Below, piece after piece: positions 44,485 through 57,144 of a stretch of DNA of 64,000 nucleotides. The stretch lies in NCBI RefSeq assembly GCF_035658495.1, contig NZ_CP141944.1, positions 3,126,001-3,190,000 of the forward strand, given 5' to 3'. The DNA comes from Novosphingobium sp. RL4 (GTDB lineage: Bacteria; Pseudomonadota; Alphaproteobacteria; Sphingomonadales; Sphingomonadaceae). Position numbers and translations under genes: made by a program. Numbering within the stretch: position 1 is the first letter of the stretch; every line of letters begins with the position of its first letter. The notes under the pieces were generated by a model. The model was given only the letters and a program-made list of their open reading frames with translations. It did not search any database and was not told the DNA's origin.

Positions 44485-44904
44485 ATGACCGAGACCACGC
44501 TTTACGACCGGATCGGCGGCGCGCCGACCATCGATGCCCTTGTCGACAGCTTCTATGCCCGCATGGACGAACTCGATGCAGCGCGCACCATCCGCGCCAT
44601 GCATCCGCAGGACCTTGCCCCGCTTGGCCAGGTGCTGAAGGACTACCTTTCCGAATGGCTCGGCGGCCCGGCGCTGTTCTCTCCGGTGCGCGGCCATCCC
44701 CGCATGCGCCAGCGCCATATGCGCGTGCCGATCGATTCCGCCGCGCGCGATGCATGGCTGCTGTGCATGCGCGGGGCGCTGGCGCAGACCGTGGCCGACG
44801 AAGCAGCAAGAAGCGCCATCGACGATGCCATGGCCCGCCTTGCCGACTGGATGCGCAACGTCCCCGACGAACCCGCCGCCGAAACCACGATTAGCCAGAA
44901 CTAA
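44485..44904 (+). CDS. Group II truncated haemoglobin
   Basis: A 139-residue globin of the group II truncated type, with the expected pattern YDRIGGAPTIDALVDSFYARM, then YLSEWLGGP with LFSPVRGHPRMRQRHMR, where His in RQRHMR is the likely proximal ligand, and RDAWLLCM carrying the conserved Trp of helix G. Such proteins bind oxygen and nitric oxide. AAGGAC precedes the ATG. It is divergent from the MocR gene across 294 bases, and the aldolase gene begins 89 bases after its end. A role in oxygen or NO detoxification is inferred from the family. Confidence 0.88.
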   Translation: MTETTLYDRIGGAPTIDALVDSFYARMDELDAARTIRAMHPQDLAPLGQVLKDYLSEWLGGPALFSPVRGHPRMRQRHMRVPIDSAARDAWLLCMRGALAQTVADEAARSAIDDAMARLADWMRNVPDEPAAETTISQN

Positions 44905-44993
44905 TCGCCTCTCAGGGCAATCCCCTTCGCCTTTCCTGCGGCGCCGGGCCTAGAATGACGGCCTGAAATTTCGATAATGCAGGAGAGCACGTG

Positions 44994-46536
<1,543 letters not shown>

Positions 46537-46549
46537 GATAAAGGGAAAA

Positions 46550-46569
46550 GCAGGGGCCGTCGCCCCTGC
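46550..46569. terminator. Terminator after the lactonase gene
   Basis: GCAGGGG (46550-46556) pairs perfectly with CCCCTGC (46563-46569) around a six-base loop, 13 bases after the lactonase stop. An A-rich stretch lies just to its left, giving T residues for transcription arriving on the minus strand. Confidence 0.65.
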
Positions 46570-46696
46570 ACCCCCGACTTTCTCGGCGCGCCCCGCACTC
46601 GCGGTTGGCGCGCCGATTGCATCGGGAGACATAAAAAGCCTGCGGCGCAGGGAGTGCACGAGGCATCTGCGCGCGCAAGGTCGACATTCCGAGGGT

Positions 46697-46715
46697 CCGG
46701 GGGATCATCCCCCGG
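46697..46715 (-). terminator. Hairpin downstream of fghA
   Basis: CCGGGGGAT (46697-46705) and ATCCCCCGG (46707-46715) form a long GC-rich stem 11 bases after the fghA stop on the minus strand. There is no T-run, so termination may be weak or the hairpin may protect the mRNA. Confidence 0.5.
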
Positions 46716-46726
46716 GTCTTCCTCTT

Positions 46727-47556
46727 CTACTTCAACCTTTCCGCGTGCCAGCCGACATGCTCGGCCATGAACGTCGAGATAAAGTAGTAGGAGTGGTCGT
46801 AGCCCTCCTGCATCCGGATCGTCGCAGGCTGGCCCGCCCTGGCGCAAGCCTCCTCCAGCAGATGCGTCTTGAGCTGGCCTTCAAGGAAGCCGTCGGCCGT
46901 GCCCTGATCCACCAGCAGGTCCGGCAGCCGCGCGCCGTCCTCGATCAGTGCGCAGGCGTCGTATTCGCGCCATGCCGAGCGGTCCCCGCCGATATAGCCG
47001 GTCAGCGCCTTCTCGCCCCATGGGCAATTGAGCGGCGACACGATCGGTGCAAAGGCGCTGACCGAGCGGAAGCGCGACGGATCGCGCAGCGCGATCGTCA
47101 GCGCGCCGTGGCCGCCCATCGAGTGGCCGGTAATCCCCTGCCGCGCCATGTCGGCGGGGAAGTGCTCGGCGATCACGGCGGGAAGCTCGGTCTCGATGTA
47201 GGAGCGCATGCGGAAGTTCGCGCTCCAGGGTTCCTGCGTCGCATCGACGTAGAAGCCCGCGCCCTTGCCGAAGTCGTAGCCTTCGTCGTCCGGCACATCG
47301 TCGCCGCGCGGAGAGGTGTCCGGCGCGACGAGGATCACGCCATGCTCGGCGCAGGCGCGGCGGAACTCGCCCTTTTCGGTGACGTTGGCGTGGGTGCAGG
47401 TCAGCCCCGAGAGGAACCACAACACCGGCAGCTTCGTGCCCGGCGCATGATCCGGCACGAAGACCGAAAAGGTCATCGGTGTGCCGGTTTCGGCGGAGGC
47501 GTGGGTGTAGACACCCTGCACCCCGCCGAACGCCCGGTTGGTCGAAACCGTCTCCA

Positions 47557-47557
<1 letters not shown>
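46727..47557 (-). CDS. fghA: S-formylglutathione hydrolase
   Basis: A 276-residue esterase-D-type enzyme that splits S-formylglutathione to formate and glutathione, the second step of glutathione-linked formaldehyde removal. The nucleophile Ser146 is in GITGHSMGGHGAL, with VLWFLSGLTCTHAN (about 45-58) and YDHSYYFISTF near the C-terminus holding the catalytic His. The ATG at 47557-47555 overlaps the upstream dehydrogenase stop by one base (TGATG). A much longer reading frame through this region continues out of frame into the dehydrogenase and is not a fusion gene. Confidence 0.95.
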
Positions 47558-48669
<1,112 letters not shown>

Positions 48670-48716
48670 GGGGTATGCTCCTGAAATTCTGAAGGCCTTT
48701 GTAGGACCGCGCCCTG

Positions 48717-48754
48717 CTGTGATAAAGCGGCCGTTCTGAAAAGGATTATCACCA
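48717..48754. promoter_or_regulatory. Candidate LysR operator (inverted repeat, 18-base spacer)
   Basis: Left arm CTGTGATAAA (48717-48726) and right arm ATTATCACCA (48745-48754) match both arms at 11917-11958 base for base, but with a spacer four bases shorter. The site lies between frmA (start 48669) and the LysR gene (start 48765). Confidence 0.6.
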
Positions 48755-48764
48755 TACGGGGACA

Positions 48765-49652
48765 ATGATGCTCGGCCAGTGGGACGGTATCGAGGAGTTC
48801 GTGATCGTGGCGCGCCTCGGCAGCTTCACGCAGGCGGCCGAGGCCTACGGCGCTTCGGTTACGCACATGAGCCGGGCGCTGGCGCGGCTGGAGGCGCGCC
48901 TGCAGGTGCAACTGCTTCACCGCACCACGCGCTCGCTGCGGCTGACCGAGACGGGGCAGATATTCCTCGAAACCTGCCGCCGCCTGATCGAGGAACGGGA
49001 CGAGGCCATCGCCGCCATCACCTCGCAAGGCGAGCCGCGCGGGCATTTGCGCGTCACCTGTTCCTATGCGCTGGGCGAGAAGTTCGTGGCGCCGCTGGTG
49101 CGCGAACTGTCGCAGGCCTATCCGGCGATCTCGGTGACGCTGGACCTCGACAACTCGCTGGTGGACCTGATCGCCGATGGCTACGATCTGGCGATCCGCA
49201 CCGGCCATCTGGAGGACTCGCGGCTGGTGGCCACCCGCGTCGCCTCACGGACATTGGTGACGCTGGCCTCGCCCGCCTACCTCGACGCGCGGGGGCGTCC
49301 TTCCGATATCGCCGACCTTTCCCGCCACGAATGCCTCGTCGGCTCGGCCGCGCAGTGGCATTTCCGGGGCGGCCGGACCTTTCGCCCGCAAGGACGCTGG
49401 CGCTGCAACAGCGGCAATGCCCTGCTGGAAGCGGCGCTGGCGGGGATGGGCATTTGCCAGCTACCGGCGTTCTATTTAGGCGACCGTGTGGCCGCCGGAA
49501 GACTGGAGCCGGTGCTGGCGGCGCTGGCGCCGGAAGAAGAGCCGATCTGGGCGGTCTATCCGCAGCGCCGGCACCTCTCCCCCAAAGTCAGCGCGCTGGT
49601 GGCGCACTTGCGCGCGCAGCTGCCCGCAAGGCTGGCCGAAGCCAGCGCCTGA
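48765..49652 (+). CDS. LysR family transcriptional regulator (divergent from frmA)
   Basis: A 295-residue LysR protein of the same CrgA-like branch as the gene at 11.0-11.9 kb. The helix-turn-helix is [24 protein letters not shown] (about 19-42) followed by [12 protein letters not shown]. The effector domain contains [19 protein letters not shown] and [19 protein letters not shown]. The start is ATG at 48765 (a second ATG follows directly). It is divergent from frmA with an operator-like repeat in the gap, so it probably controls formaldehyde detoxification; the inducer is unknown. It converges on opgH with a 12-base gap. Confidence 0.92.
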   Translation: MMLGQWDGIEEFVIVARLGSFTQAAEAYGASVTHMSRALARLEARLQVQLLHRTTRSLRLTETGQIFLETCRRLIEERDEAIAAITSQGEPRGHLRVTCSYALGEKFVAPLVRELSQAYPAISVTLDLDNSLVDLIADGYDLAIRTGHLEDSRLVATRVASRTLVTLASPAYLDARGRPSDIADLSRHECLVGSAAQWHFRGGRTFRPQGRWRCNSGNALLEAALAGMGICQLPAFYLGDRVAAGRLEPVLAALAPEEEPIWAVYPQRRHLSPKVSALVAHLRAQLPARLAEASA

Positions 49653-49664
49653 CCCAGGTGCAGA

Positions 49665-51485
49665 CTACCCGATGACCAGCGGGGGCGTGCCGCCCTCCTG
49701 AATATCGTCGTTGGCGTGTTCGACCGGATCGTCGATCGTCGAAGCGGGAACGGCGAAGCAGCCGTGGCGCTCCGCCCGTTCGCCAAGCTGCTGGCTCGAC
49801 GTCAGGCTGATGAGCCAGGGCGAGGCGAGCAGGCCCAGCGTCAGCGGCGAAAGCCACAGCGCCGTCACCGGATCGATGAATGCCGTGGCCGCAAAGACGA
49901 GGCCGAGCGCGATGTGCTCCTTGAGGTCGGGCAGCACTTCGCGCACCGAAATGCGGCGGGCGTCGCGCTCCTGCGTGTTCCAGTGCGCCGGAATGCCCAG
50001 CGCAAGGCCGAACAGCGCCTTGACCTGCATCACCATCGTCACCGGCGCCAGCAGGATCGCCAGCGGCACTTCCAGCGCAACCGAGCGCAGGACGCCGCCG
50101 AAGCCGCCGAAGCTGCGGCGGCGCGTCCCGTCGGCCAGAACCCAGATGGTCCCCATCAGCTTGGGACCGAACAGCAGCAGCACGGTAAGCCACAGCACGC
50201 TCGGCGGGGTGCCCACGCCCAGAAGCTGGCCGCCCTTGCTGGCCGCGGCCTGCGCGATGGACGTCAGCAGCAGCAGCAGCCAGCCCGGCGAGGTGAGATA
50301 GGCCGATGCGCCGATCAGCAGGTGCAGGCGGCTCACCCAGTGCAGGCCCGATGCATCGAGCAGGCGCAAGTGCTGGAGGTTGCCCTGCATCCAGCGCCGG
50401 TCACGGATCGCGTGATCGACGATGGTGGGCGGGAATTCCTCGTAGCTGCCGTCGATCATGACCATGTGGACGGCCCAGCCCCGGCGGCGCAGGAGCGCGG
50501 ATTCCAGCATGTCATGGCTGAGGATGTGCCCGCCGAACGGCGCCTTGCCCGGCAGTTCGGGCAAGCCGCAGGCTTCGGCGAAGGCGCGCGTGCGGACGAT
50601 GGCGTTGTGGCCCCAGAAGTTCGATTCCGCGCCCGACCACCAGAGCAGCCCCGCCGAGGCGATCGGCCCGTAGGCCTCGCTGGCGAAGCGCATCCAGCGC
50701 TGGAACACCGTCTTGGCGTTGATGATCATCGGCACGGTCTGGAGCAGGCCGATCGAGGGGCGCTCCTCCATGATCGCGGCCATGCCGACGATGGCATCGC
50801 CGCTCATCAGCGAGTCCGCATCGAGGATCAGCATGTTCTCGTAAGCGCCGCCGAAGCGCTGGACCCATTCGGCGATATTGCCGGGCTTGCGCGCGATGTT
50901 CTTCTCTCGGCGGCGGTAATAGAGCGCGATCGGCGCCTCGGCGGCGAGTTCGCGCCAGGCGGCTTCCTCGCGCTTGCCGTGGAAGGCGTTGGAATCGCTG
51001 AGCACGAAGAAGTCGATCCACTCCGCCGCGCCCGAAGCCGCAATCGAATTGGTCATCGCCCGCACGCGGCCGAACGTGGCCTCGACGCTCTCGTTATAGA
51101 CCGGCATGAGCACGGCGGTGCGATGCCGCAGCGAGGATGCCGGGCTGGGGATCGCGGTAAAGCCGGGATGCTTGCCGCTGATGAGCTGGAGGAAGCCGAT
51201 CGTCGCGGTGACGAAGCCGAACGAGATCCAGCAGAACAGCGGCACGAAGAACAGCAGCAGGATCACCTCGATCGCGTCGAGCCCATCGCGCGAGAAGGCG
51301 AAACGCACTTCGCTGGAGGCGGCAAGGCCGATCATCGCGGTCAGCGCGATCAGCAGCAGGCGCTTCACCAGCATCCCGTGCGGACTGGTGGCAACGGCGA
51401 TGGTGCCCGGCGCGATGCCGTCCAGATCCTGCACCGGCATGGCCAGCGGCGCTTCGGGCGGAAGCGGGCTCAAGGCGCGGTTCAT
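49665..51485 (-). CDS. opgH: Osmoregulated periplasmic glucan glucosyltransferase
   Basis: A 606-residue membrane glucosyltransferase (GT2 type) that makes the beta-glucan backbone from UDP-glucose. Cytoplasmic motifs are NMLILDADSLMSGDAIVGM with the Asp-rich metal site, and RDRRWMQGNLQH near residue 360 (QxxRW-type end). Hydrophobic stretches at the N-terminus (VKRLLLIALTAMIGLAA; FFVPLFCWISFGFV) and in the C-terminal half anchor it. It is shorter than the E. coli enzyme, which has longer N- and C-terminal tails. The ATG overlaps the opgG stop by four bases. Confidence 0.93.
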   Translation of the reverse strand: MNRALSPLPPEAPLAMPVQDLDGIAPGTIAVATSPHGMLVKRLLLIALTAMIGLAASSEVRFAFSRDGLDAIEVILLLFFVPLFCWISFGFVTATIGFLQLISGKHPGFTAIPSPASSLRHRTAVLMPVYNESVEATFGRVRAMTNSIAASGAAEWIDFFVLSDSNAFHGKREEAAWRELAAEAPIALYYRRREKNIARKPGNIAEWVQRFGGAYENMLILDADSLMSGDAIVGMAAIMEERPSIGLLQTVPMIINAKTVFQRWMRFASEAYGPIASAGLLWWSGAESNFWGHNAIVRTRAFAEACGLPELPGKAPFGGHILSHDMLESALLRRRGWAVHMVMIDGSYEEFPPTIVDHAIRDRRWMQGNLQHLRLLDASGLHWVSRLHLLIGASAYLTSPGWLLLLLTSIAQAAASKGGQLLGVGTPPSVLWLTVLLLFGPKLMGTIWVLADGTRRRSFGGFGGVLRSVALEVPLAILLAPVTMVMQVKALFGLALGIPAHWNTQERDARRISVREVLPDLKEHIALGLVFAATAFIDPVTALWLSPLTLGLLASPWLISLTSSQQLGERAERHGCFAVPASTIDDPVEHANDDIQEGGTPPLVIG

Positions 51486-53032
51486 GGCTGGACTCCCTGT
51501 ATTACCGTTTCGCTGAGCGCCTGATCCCCGCGCTTCAGATAGAGCCTGAATTCAGGCGAGGGCACGGCCGCAGGCCGCACGTCGAGCGTGACCCGCCAGC
51601 GCCCGTCCTGCCCCGCCACCGGATAGGCGGCGGCGTGAAGCAGGGCCTTGGGCGGCAGGTTGGTCGCCGCGGTCACGCCGCTGTCGCGGCCAAGGCCCCT
51701 GAGCGCGGGACCATCGAAATCGAACACGAACTTGCGCGCCTCCTGCGAGACGGGCTCGTCGCCGGGCCGCCCCGCCGCGCCCTGCCAGCTATCGACGCAG
51801 CGCGCCGCCGTGCCCGCCGTCGGATCCTGGGAGGTCCAGGTGAGGCGATAGGCGAATTCGCGGCCCTGCCCCGCCTTCGCCGGCTGGTCGGAAACCCAGA
51901 AGGCGGCCACGTTGTCCTGCGTCTCGCTGCCCGTGGGCATGCGGTAGAGCATGACCGTGCCCGCGCCCCAGTCCCCCTGCGGCTCCACCCAGAGCGAGGG
52001 GCGGCGGTCGTAGAAGGCGCCGTCGTCCTGATAGTGGTCGAACGCCTGGTCGCGCTGCAGCAGGCCGAAGCCCTTCACATGGTCCGCCCGCAAGGCATTC
52101 GTGCGGTTCGCCGCGGGGTTGGACAGCGGCACCCAGATGCGCTCCCCGCTGCCGGTCCATATGGCGAGCCCGTCGGAATCGTGGATTTCCGGGCGCCAGT
52201 CCGCGCGCTTGGCGGAATCGGACTGATCGTACCAGAACATGCTGGTGATCGGCGCGGCGCCCAGCCGCTCGACATCGCGGCGGAAGAACAGCGCCGCGCG
52301 AACGTCCTGCGTCACCCCCGCGGTGCCCTTGCGGCAATCGAAGGCATAGGCGCCCGTCACGCTCGGCCCGTCGAGCAGGGCATGGATGCGCACCCGGTCA
52401 GGCCCGAGATTCTCGATCCAGAATTCGGTGAAGGCGGGGAATTCCTCGGCCTTGGGCAAGGCGGTGTCCACCGCGATGCCGCGCGCGGAAAGCCCGTACT
52501 GGTCGCGCGAACCGGAGGAGCGGAAATAGGAAGCGCCGAGGAAGGCCAGCCAGTCCGAATGCTGGTCCTGCGTCATGACGCGGAAACCTGCGGGATCGGC
52601 CTGCTTGCCGCCCACGAACAACCCGCGCGCATCGACGAGTTGCCGCGCGGAGCCGTTCTCCACCAGATGCAGCGTCACCGCATGGGGCGATGTTCCCCGC
52701 GCCGTGGGAAACAGCCTGACATCGCCGCCGAGCGCCTGTGCCGGGCCATATGTGAGCTTGCCCACCGCATCGAAATCGGCAACCGCATGGGGCGAGACTT
52801 GCGGCTCCGCCCATGGCCGTGCGGCCAGAGCGCGCGCCTGCTGGACCAGAACGTCCCACGAAAACGGACGCGCGGGGGCGAAGCGGGGCTGCGCCGCGGC
52901 CCGCGCCATCGGCGGCAGGGCCACGAAACCGGCGAGCGCGGCCACAAGTCCGGAAAATTCGCGCCGGGCGATCGATCTGTTTGCGACCTCGGTCGCGATC
53001 GTGCCTGCGTCCCTCATGTTAATTCGCTTCAT
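51482..53032 (-). CDS. opgG: Glucan biosynthesis protein G/D
   Basis: A 516-residue periplasmic protein of the OpgG/OpgD family that helps shape or branch the glucan made by OpgH. The N-terminus has a twin-arginine signal (SIARREFSGLVAALAGFVAL), as in OpgD. The body is a beta-sandwich with FGASYFRSSG-like and QYGLSARGIAVD segments typical of the family. The start is uncertain among ATGs at 53032 and 53017, and a TTG at 53059; none has a clear ribosome site, and 53032 is used. It is co-directional with the adaptor gene 111 bases upstream. Confidence 0.9.
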   Translation of the reverse strand: MKRINMRDAGTIATEVANRSIARREFSGLVAALAGFVALPPMARAAAQPRFAPARPFSWDVLVQQARALAARPWAEPQVSPHAVADFDAVGKLTYGPAQALGGDVRLFPTARGTSPHAVTLHLVENGSARQLVDARGLFVGGKQADPAGFRVMTQDQHSDWLAFLGASYFRSSGSRDQYGLSARGIAVDTALPKAEEFPAFTEFWIENLGPDRVRIHALLDGPSVTGAYAFDCRKGTAGVTQDVRAALFFRRDVERLGAAPITSMFWYDQSDSAKRADWRPEIHDSDGLAIWTGSGERIWVPLSNPAANRTNALRADHVKGFGLLQRDQAFDHYQDDGAFYDRRPSLWVEPQGDWGAGTVMLYRMPTGSETQDNVAAFWVSDQPAKAGQGREFAYRLTWTSQDPTAGTAARCVDSWQGAAGRPGDEPVSQEARKFVFDFDGPALRGLGRDSGVTAATNLPPKALLHAAAYPVAGQDGRWRVTLDVRPAAVPSPEFRLYLKRGDQALSETVIQGVQP

Positions 53033-53143
53033 GCGGTCAATACGCTTGGACGAAAGCAAAGTTTCGTCCGCGTCGTGAAGGTCCTTCTGTTGTGCAGCCC
53101 CCGGCGCGCGGTCTTGCCGGCGATTTCGGGGAGTCGGGCAGTC

Positions 53144-54319
53144 TCAGCGAGCAGGCGGGTTGCGCCATCCGATGATGACCTCGTCGCCAGGCTTGAGGTC
53201 GTTCGCGATGACTTCGGTGCGCTTGCCATCGCCCGCGCCGGTCGCAACATAGACCCGGCGCGGCTCTCCGTCCGCCGAAACGAGATAAATGCGCGCCCTG
53301 CTGCGATCAGCCGAGTTTTCCGGTTCGAAGGTCAGCGCGGCATCGGGCACCAGCATCACGCCCTTGCGCGGCGGCAGGGCGATCTCGACCGTGGCGGCCA
53401 TGCCGGGGCGAACGGTCTGCGCCGGATTTTCCAGCGTGAACGCCGCGCGGCGCGAACCCGGCGCATCGGCGCGGTCTACCAGCACGCGCGCCAGCGTGGC
53501 CTGCTGCGCTTCGTCCGGCATCGCATCCAGCCGCACCCGCGCGACCGTGCCGGTGCCGATCTCGGCATTGCCGGCCTTGGCCAGCGGGACCTCGATCTCC
53601 AGCGTCTCGTCGCTGGCCGCCAGCGTGAACAGGCGCATCCCGGTGCGGACGCGCTGGCCGTTGCTGATGTTGCGATCGACCACGAAGCCCGAGAACGGCG
53701 CGCGGACCACGGCGGAGGCCAGCTTCTCGCTATCGGCCTTCAGGCTGCTTCTTGCGGCGGAAAGCCGGGCTTCGGCGGCGGAAACCTCGCGGCCGGCACG
53801 TTCCACGGCGCCGCGCGCACCTTCGAGTTCGTTGATCGCGGGAACCCGGTGGCCGGAGCGCCGCCAGACATCCTCGAACCGGCCGAGCTTGGCCGCCGCC
53901 TCCTCGCGCGCGGCGCGGGCGGCCGCAAGGTCGGATTCGGCGGCGGACACCAGCGCACGGTCCGCGGCGAGCGTGCTGCGCAGGGGCTCGGCGTCGATGG
54001 TGGCAAGGACTTGCCCTTCCTCCACCTTGCCGCCGGCCGGAACGCCTTCCGCCGTGACGGTGCCGTCCAGCGCCGCCGCCAGCACGACTTCGCCGCTGCC
54101 GTGGACGGTGCCTCGCTCGGACACCAGCGGCGTCACGTCGCCGCGTTCGACCAGGGCGGTGTAATAAGGAGAATCGGTGCCGCCCAGGAACCGCATCAGC
54201 AGGAAGATCGAGGCGATCACCGCCAGCGCCAGCAGCGCGAGGCTGAGCTTGTGCCCCCGCCCGCGCCGGTTGCCCGCGCCCAGGAATGTATCGAGTACGC
54301 CCGTTTCGGCTTCAGTCAC
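53144..54319 (-). CDS. HlyD/MacA-like periplasmic adaptor protein
   Basis: A 391-residue membrane-fusion adaptor. A single helix lies near 24-45 (LSLALLALAVIASIFLLMRF); after it come a lipoyl half-motif (VTAEGVPAGGKVEEGQVLATID), a coiled coil of about 90 residues rich in Ala, Glu and Arg, and the second half-motif (VRAPFSGFVVDRNISNGQRVR), then a beta-barrel domain. Such proteins bridge an inner-membrane pump to a TolC channel. It starts with GTG at 54319, overlapping the TolC-like stop by eight bases. No ABC or RND pump gene is adjacent. Confidence 0.88.
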   Translation of the reverse strand: MTEAETGVLDTFLGAGNRRGRGHKLSLALLALAVIASIFLLMRFLGGTDSPYYTALVERGDVTPLVSERGTVHGSGEVVLAAALDGTVTAEGVPAGGKVEEGQVLATIDAEPLRSTLAADRALVSAAESDLAAARAAREEAAAKLGRFEDVWRRSGHRVPAINELEGARGAVERAGREVSAAEARLSAARSSLKADSEKLASAVVRAPFSGFVVDRNISNGQRVRTGMRLFTLAASDETLEIEVPLAKAGNAEIGTGTVARVRLDAMPDEAQQATLARVLVDRADAPGSRRAAFTLENPAQTVRPGMAATVEIALPPRKGVMLVPDAALTFEPENSADRSRARIYLVSADGEPRRVYVATGAGDGKRTEVIANDLKPGDEVIIGWRNPPAR

Positions 54320-55556
54320 AGGCCGCGCCCCCCACCGGCGGTTCGAGGTCGGCGGCGGACCAGCCCGCGCCTTCCAGCCTGTGCAGGCGAATCACCGCCG
54401 CCGCGCGGTCGGCATGGAGCGAAACCCGCGCCTCTTCGGCGGCCAGTGCTGCCGCCTCGGTGACGTAGAGCGTGGCGAAATCGCCGAAACCGGCGCGATA
54501 GGCCGCGCGCGCATCGGTAACCGCGCGCTTCGCCTGCGCGGCCGCATCGGCCAGCGCGGCTTCTCGGGGGCCGAATGCGGCAAGCGCCTGACGCGCGGAC
54601 GCGATCTCGGCGCGGGCATCGGCCTGCGTCTTGTCGAGCTTGCGAATCGCCTCCCGCAAGGACGGCGGCACGGCCGCGCCATCCGGGTCGGCACGCGCCG
54701 CGTCGAGCTGCTCCTGCGTCACCTTTTCGTGCGCAAGGCTGGATTCGAGGCGGCTGCGCAGGGCCATGAGGTCCGCCCGGTGAAGCGGAGCATCGGGGGC
54801 GGGCGCGGTGCCCGGCGGGAAAGCGGGAATCTCGGCGCTTTCGCCGAGCGCGGTCAGCAGGGCATCGCCGTCCATCCCGGTCATCGCCGCAAGCGCGGCG
54901 CGCGCGGCATCGAAGCGGGCGCGCGTGGAAGCGACATCGGCATCGACCACGCCGGCCATGCTGTTGCCCAGCCCGCCGTCGATCGCGGTGACGAGCCCGG
55001 CCTGGCGGCGGAACTCGGCGATCACCGCATTGTCGCGGAACTGGTCGAGCCGCTCTGTCCGCAGCACGAGGATCAGCTGGAGCCTGCGGACCTGCACATA
55101 GGCCTGCGCCACTTCGCTGGCGCGGTCGGCGCGGGCCTGCGCATAGGCATAGGCCCAGGCGGAGCGGGCAGCGTCACGCTCGGGCGCCTCGTCCTTGCCC
55201 ACCAGCGCGCGGACCTTCCCGGCAAGCCGCCGCGAAGCCGCCGCGTCGCTTTCCTCCTGCTGGTGAAGCCGCGCGGCCCGGCAGGCCAGATCGCCATCTG
55301 CGGCAAGGCCCCGCTCCACGAGGTTCGCGAGCAGCGGATCGCCTGCCGATTTCCACCAGTCCCCATCGGTCGGCGCTTCCACGGGGGGCGCCAGCGACAG
55401 GCTGGCGTGAACTTCGGGCGCCTGCGGCGTGGCGCAGGCGGCCAGCGCAAGTGGCACCGTAGCGGCCAGGGCACGGGGCAACGAACGGGGCAGCGCACCG
55501 GCCAGCGCCAGTACGAGCGGGCCGCCCGCGCGGCTTATGACAGCATGGTTTCGCAC
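54312..55556 (-). CDS. TolC-family outer-membrane efflux lipoprotein
   Basis: A protein of about 414 residues with a lipoprotein-like signal ending in PLALAACATPQ and a long helical body rich in Ala, Arg and Asp (LRTERLDQFRDNAVIAEFRR; AALADAAAQAKRAVTDARAA) typical of TolC-type channels. Trimeric outer-membrane channels of this type form the exit duct of efflux or secretion systems. The start is uncertain: GTG at 55556 is used, but a TTG shortly before the lipobox would give a more normal signal length, and no clear ribosome site precedes either. Overlaps the adaptor gene by eight bases, so the two are translated together. Confidence 0.82.
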   Translation of the reverse strand: MRNHAVISRAGGPLVLALAGALPRSLPRALAATVPLALAACATPQAPEVHASLSLAPPVEAPTDGDWWKSAGDPLLANLVERGLAADGDLACRAARLHQQEESDAAASRRLAGKVRALVGKDEAPERDAARSAWAYAYAQARADRASEVAQAYVQVRRLQLILVLRTERLDQFRDNAVIAEFRRQAGLVTAIDGGLGNSMAGVVDADVASTRARFDAARAALAAMTGMDGDALLTALGESAEIPAFPPGTAPAPDAPLHRADLMALRSRLESSLAHEKVTQEQLDAARADPDGAAVPPSLREAIRKLDKTQADARAEIASARQALAAFGPREAALADAAAQAKRAVTDARAAYRAGFGDFATLYVTEAAALAAEEARVSLHADRAAAVIRLHRLEGAGWSAADLEPPVGGAACD

Positions 55557-55724
55557 GTTGGCTGCGATAGCAGCAATGTTCGCTGAGGCAATCGTGCTGC
55601 GTATGCGAAGGCACCAACTTCTTGCAGTTCGGGGTAAAACCCCATCGCCGCCGCAGGCCGGAACATCCCTTTCGGCGCCCGTTTTCCCGCTGGCCAGACC
55701 GTAATACATCGAACGTCCCATCCT

Positions 55725-55759
55725 CCCGTGCATTCGGCTTCGGGAACCGAACGCACGGG
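55725..55759 (-). terminator. Strong hairpin downstream of pobA
   Basis: CCCGTGCATTCGG (55725-55737) pairs with CCGAACGCACGGG (55747-55759), 12 of 13 positions matching, with a nine-base loop, 76 bases after the pobA stop. No T-run follows on the minus strand, so it may act by Rho or as an mRNA-end stabiliser. Confidence 0.5.
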
Positions 55760-55834
55760 ACGGAAGAGAGTTGTCGAAATGCTTCGCGGTCAGGCGGCGT
55801 GGGCCGGCGAGCAGGGGCTCCGCCAGTTTACGAC

Positions 55835-57022
<1,188 letters not shown>

Positions 57023-57144
57023 TCAGACCTGCGGGCTCTCGCTCCTCTTGCGGGGGAGCCTCGCTTCGCCCTTGGGATTGACAGGCGCCGCCACCTGGCG
57101 GAATGCACCGGACGGCCATTCTTCCGGTACTTTCGAGACATGCC

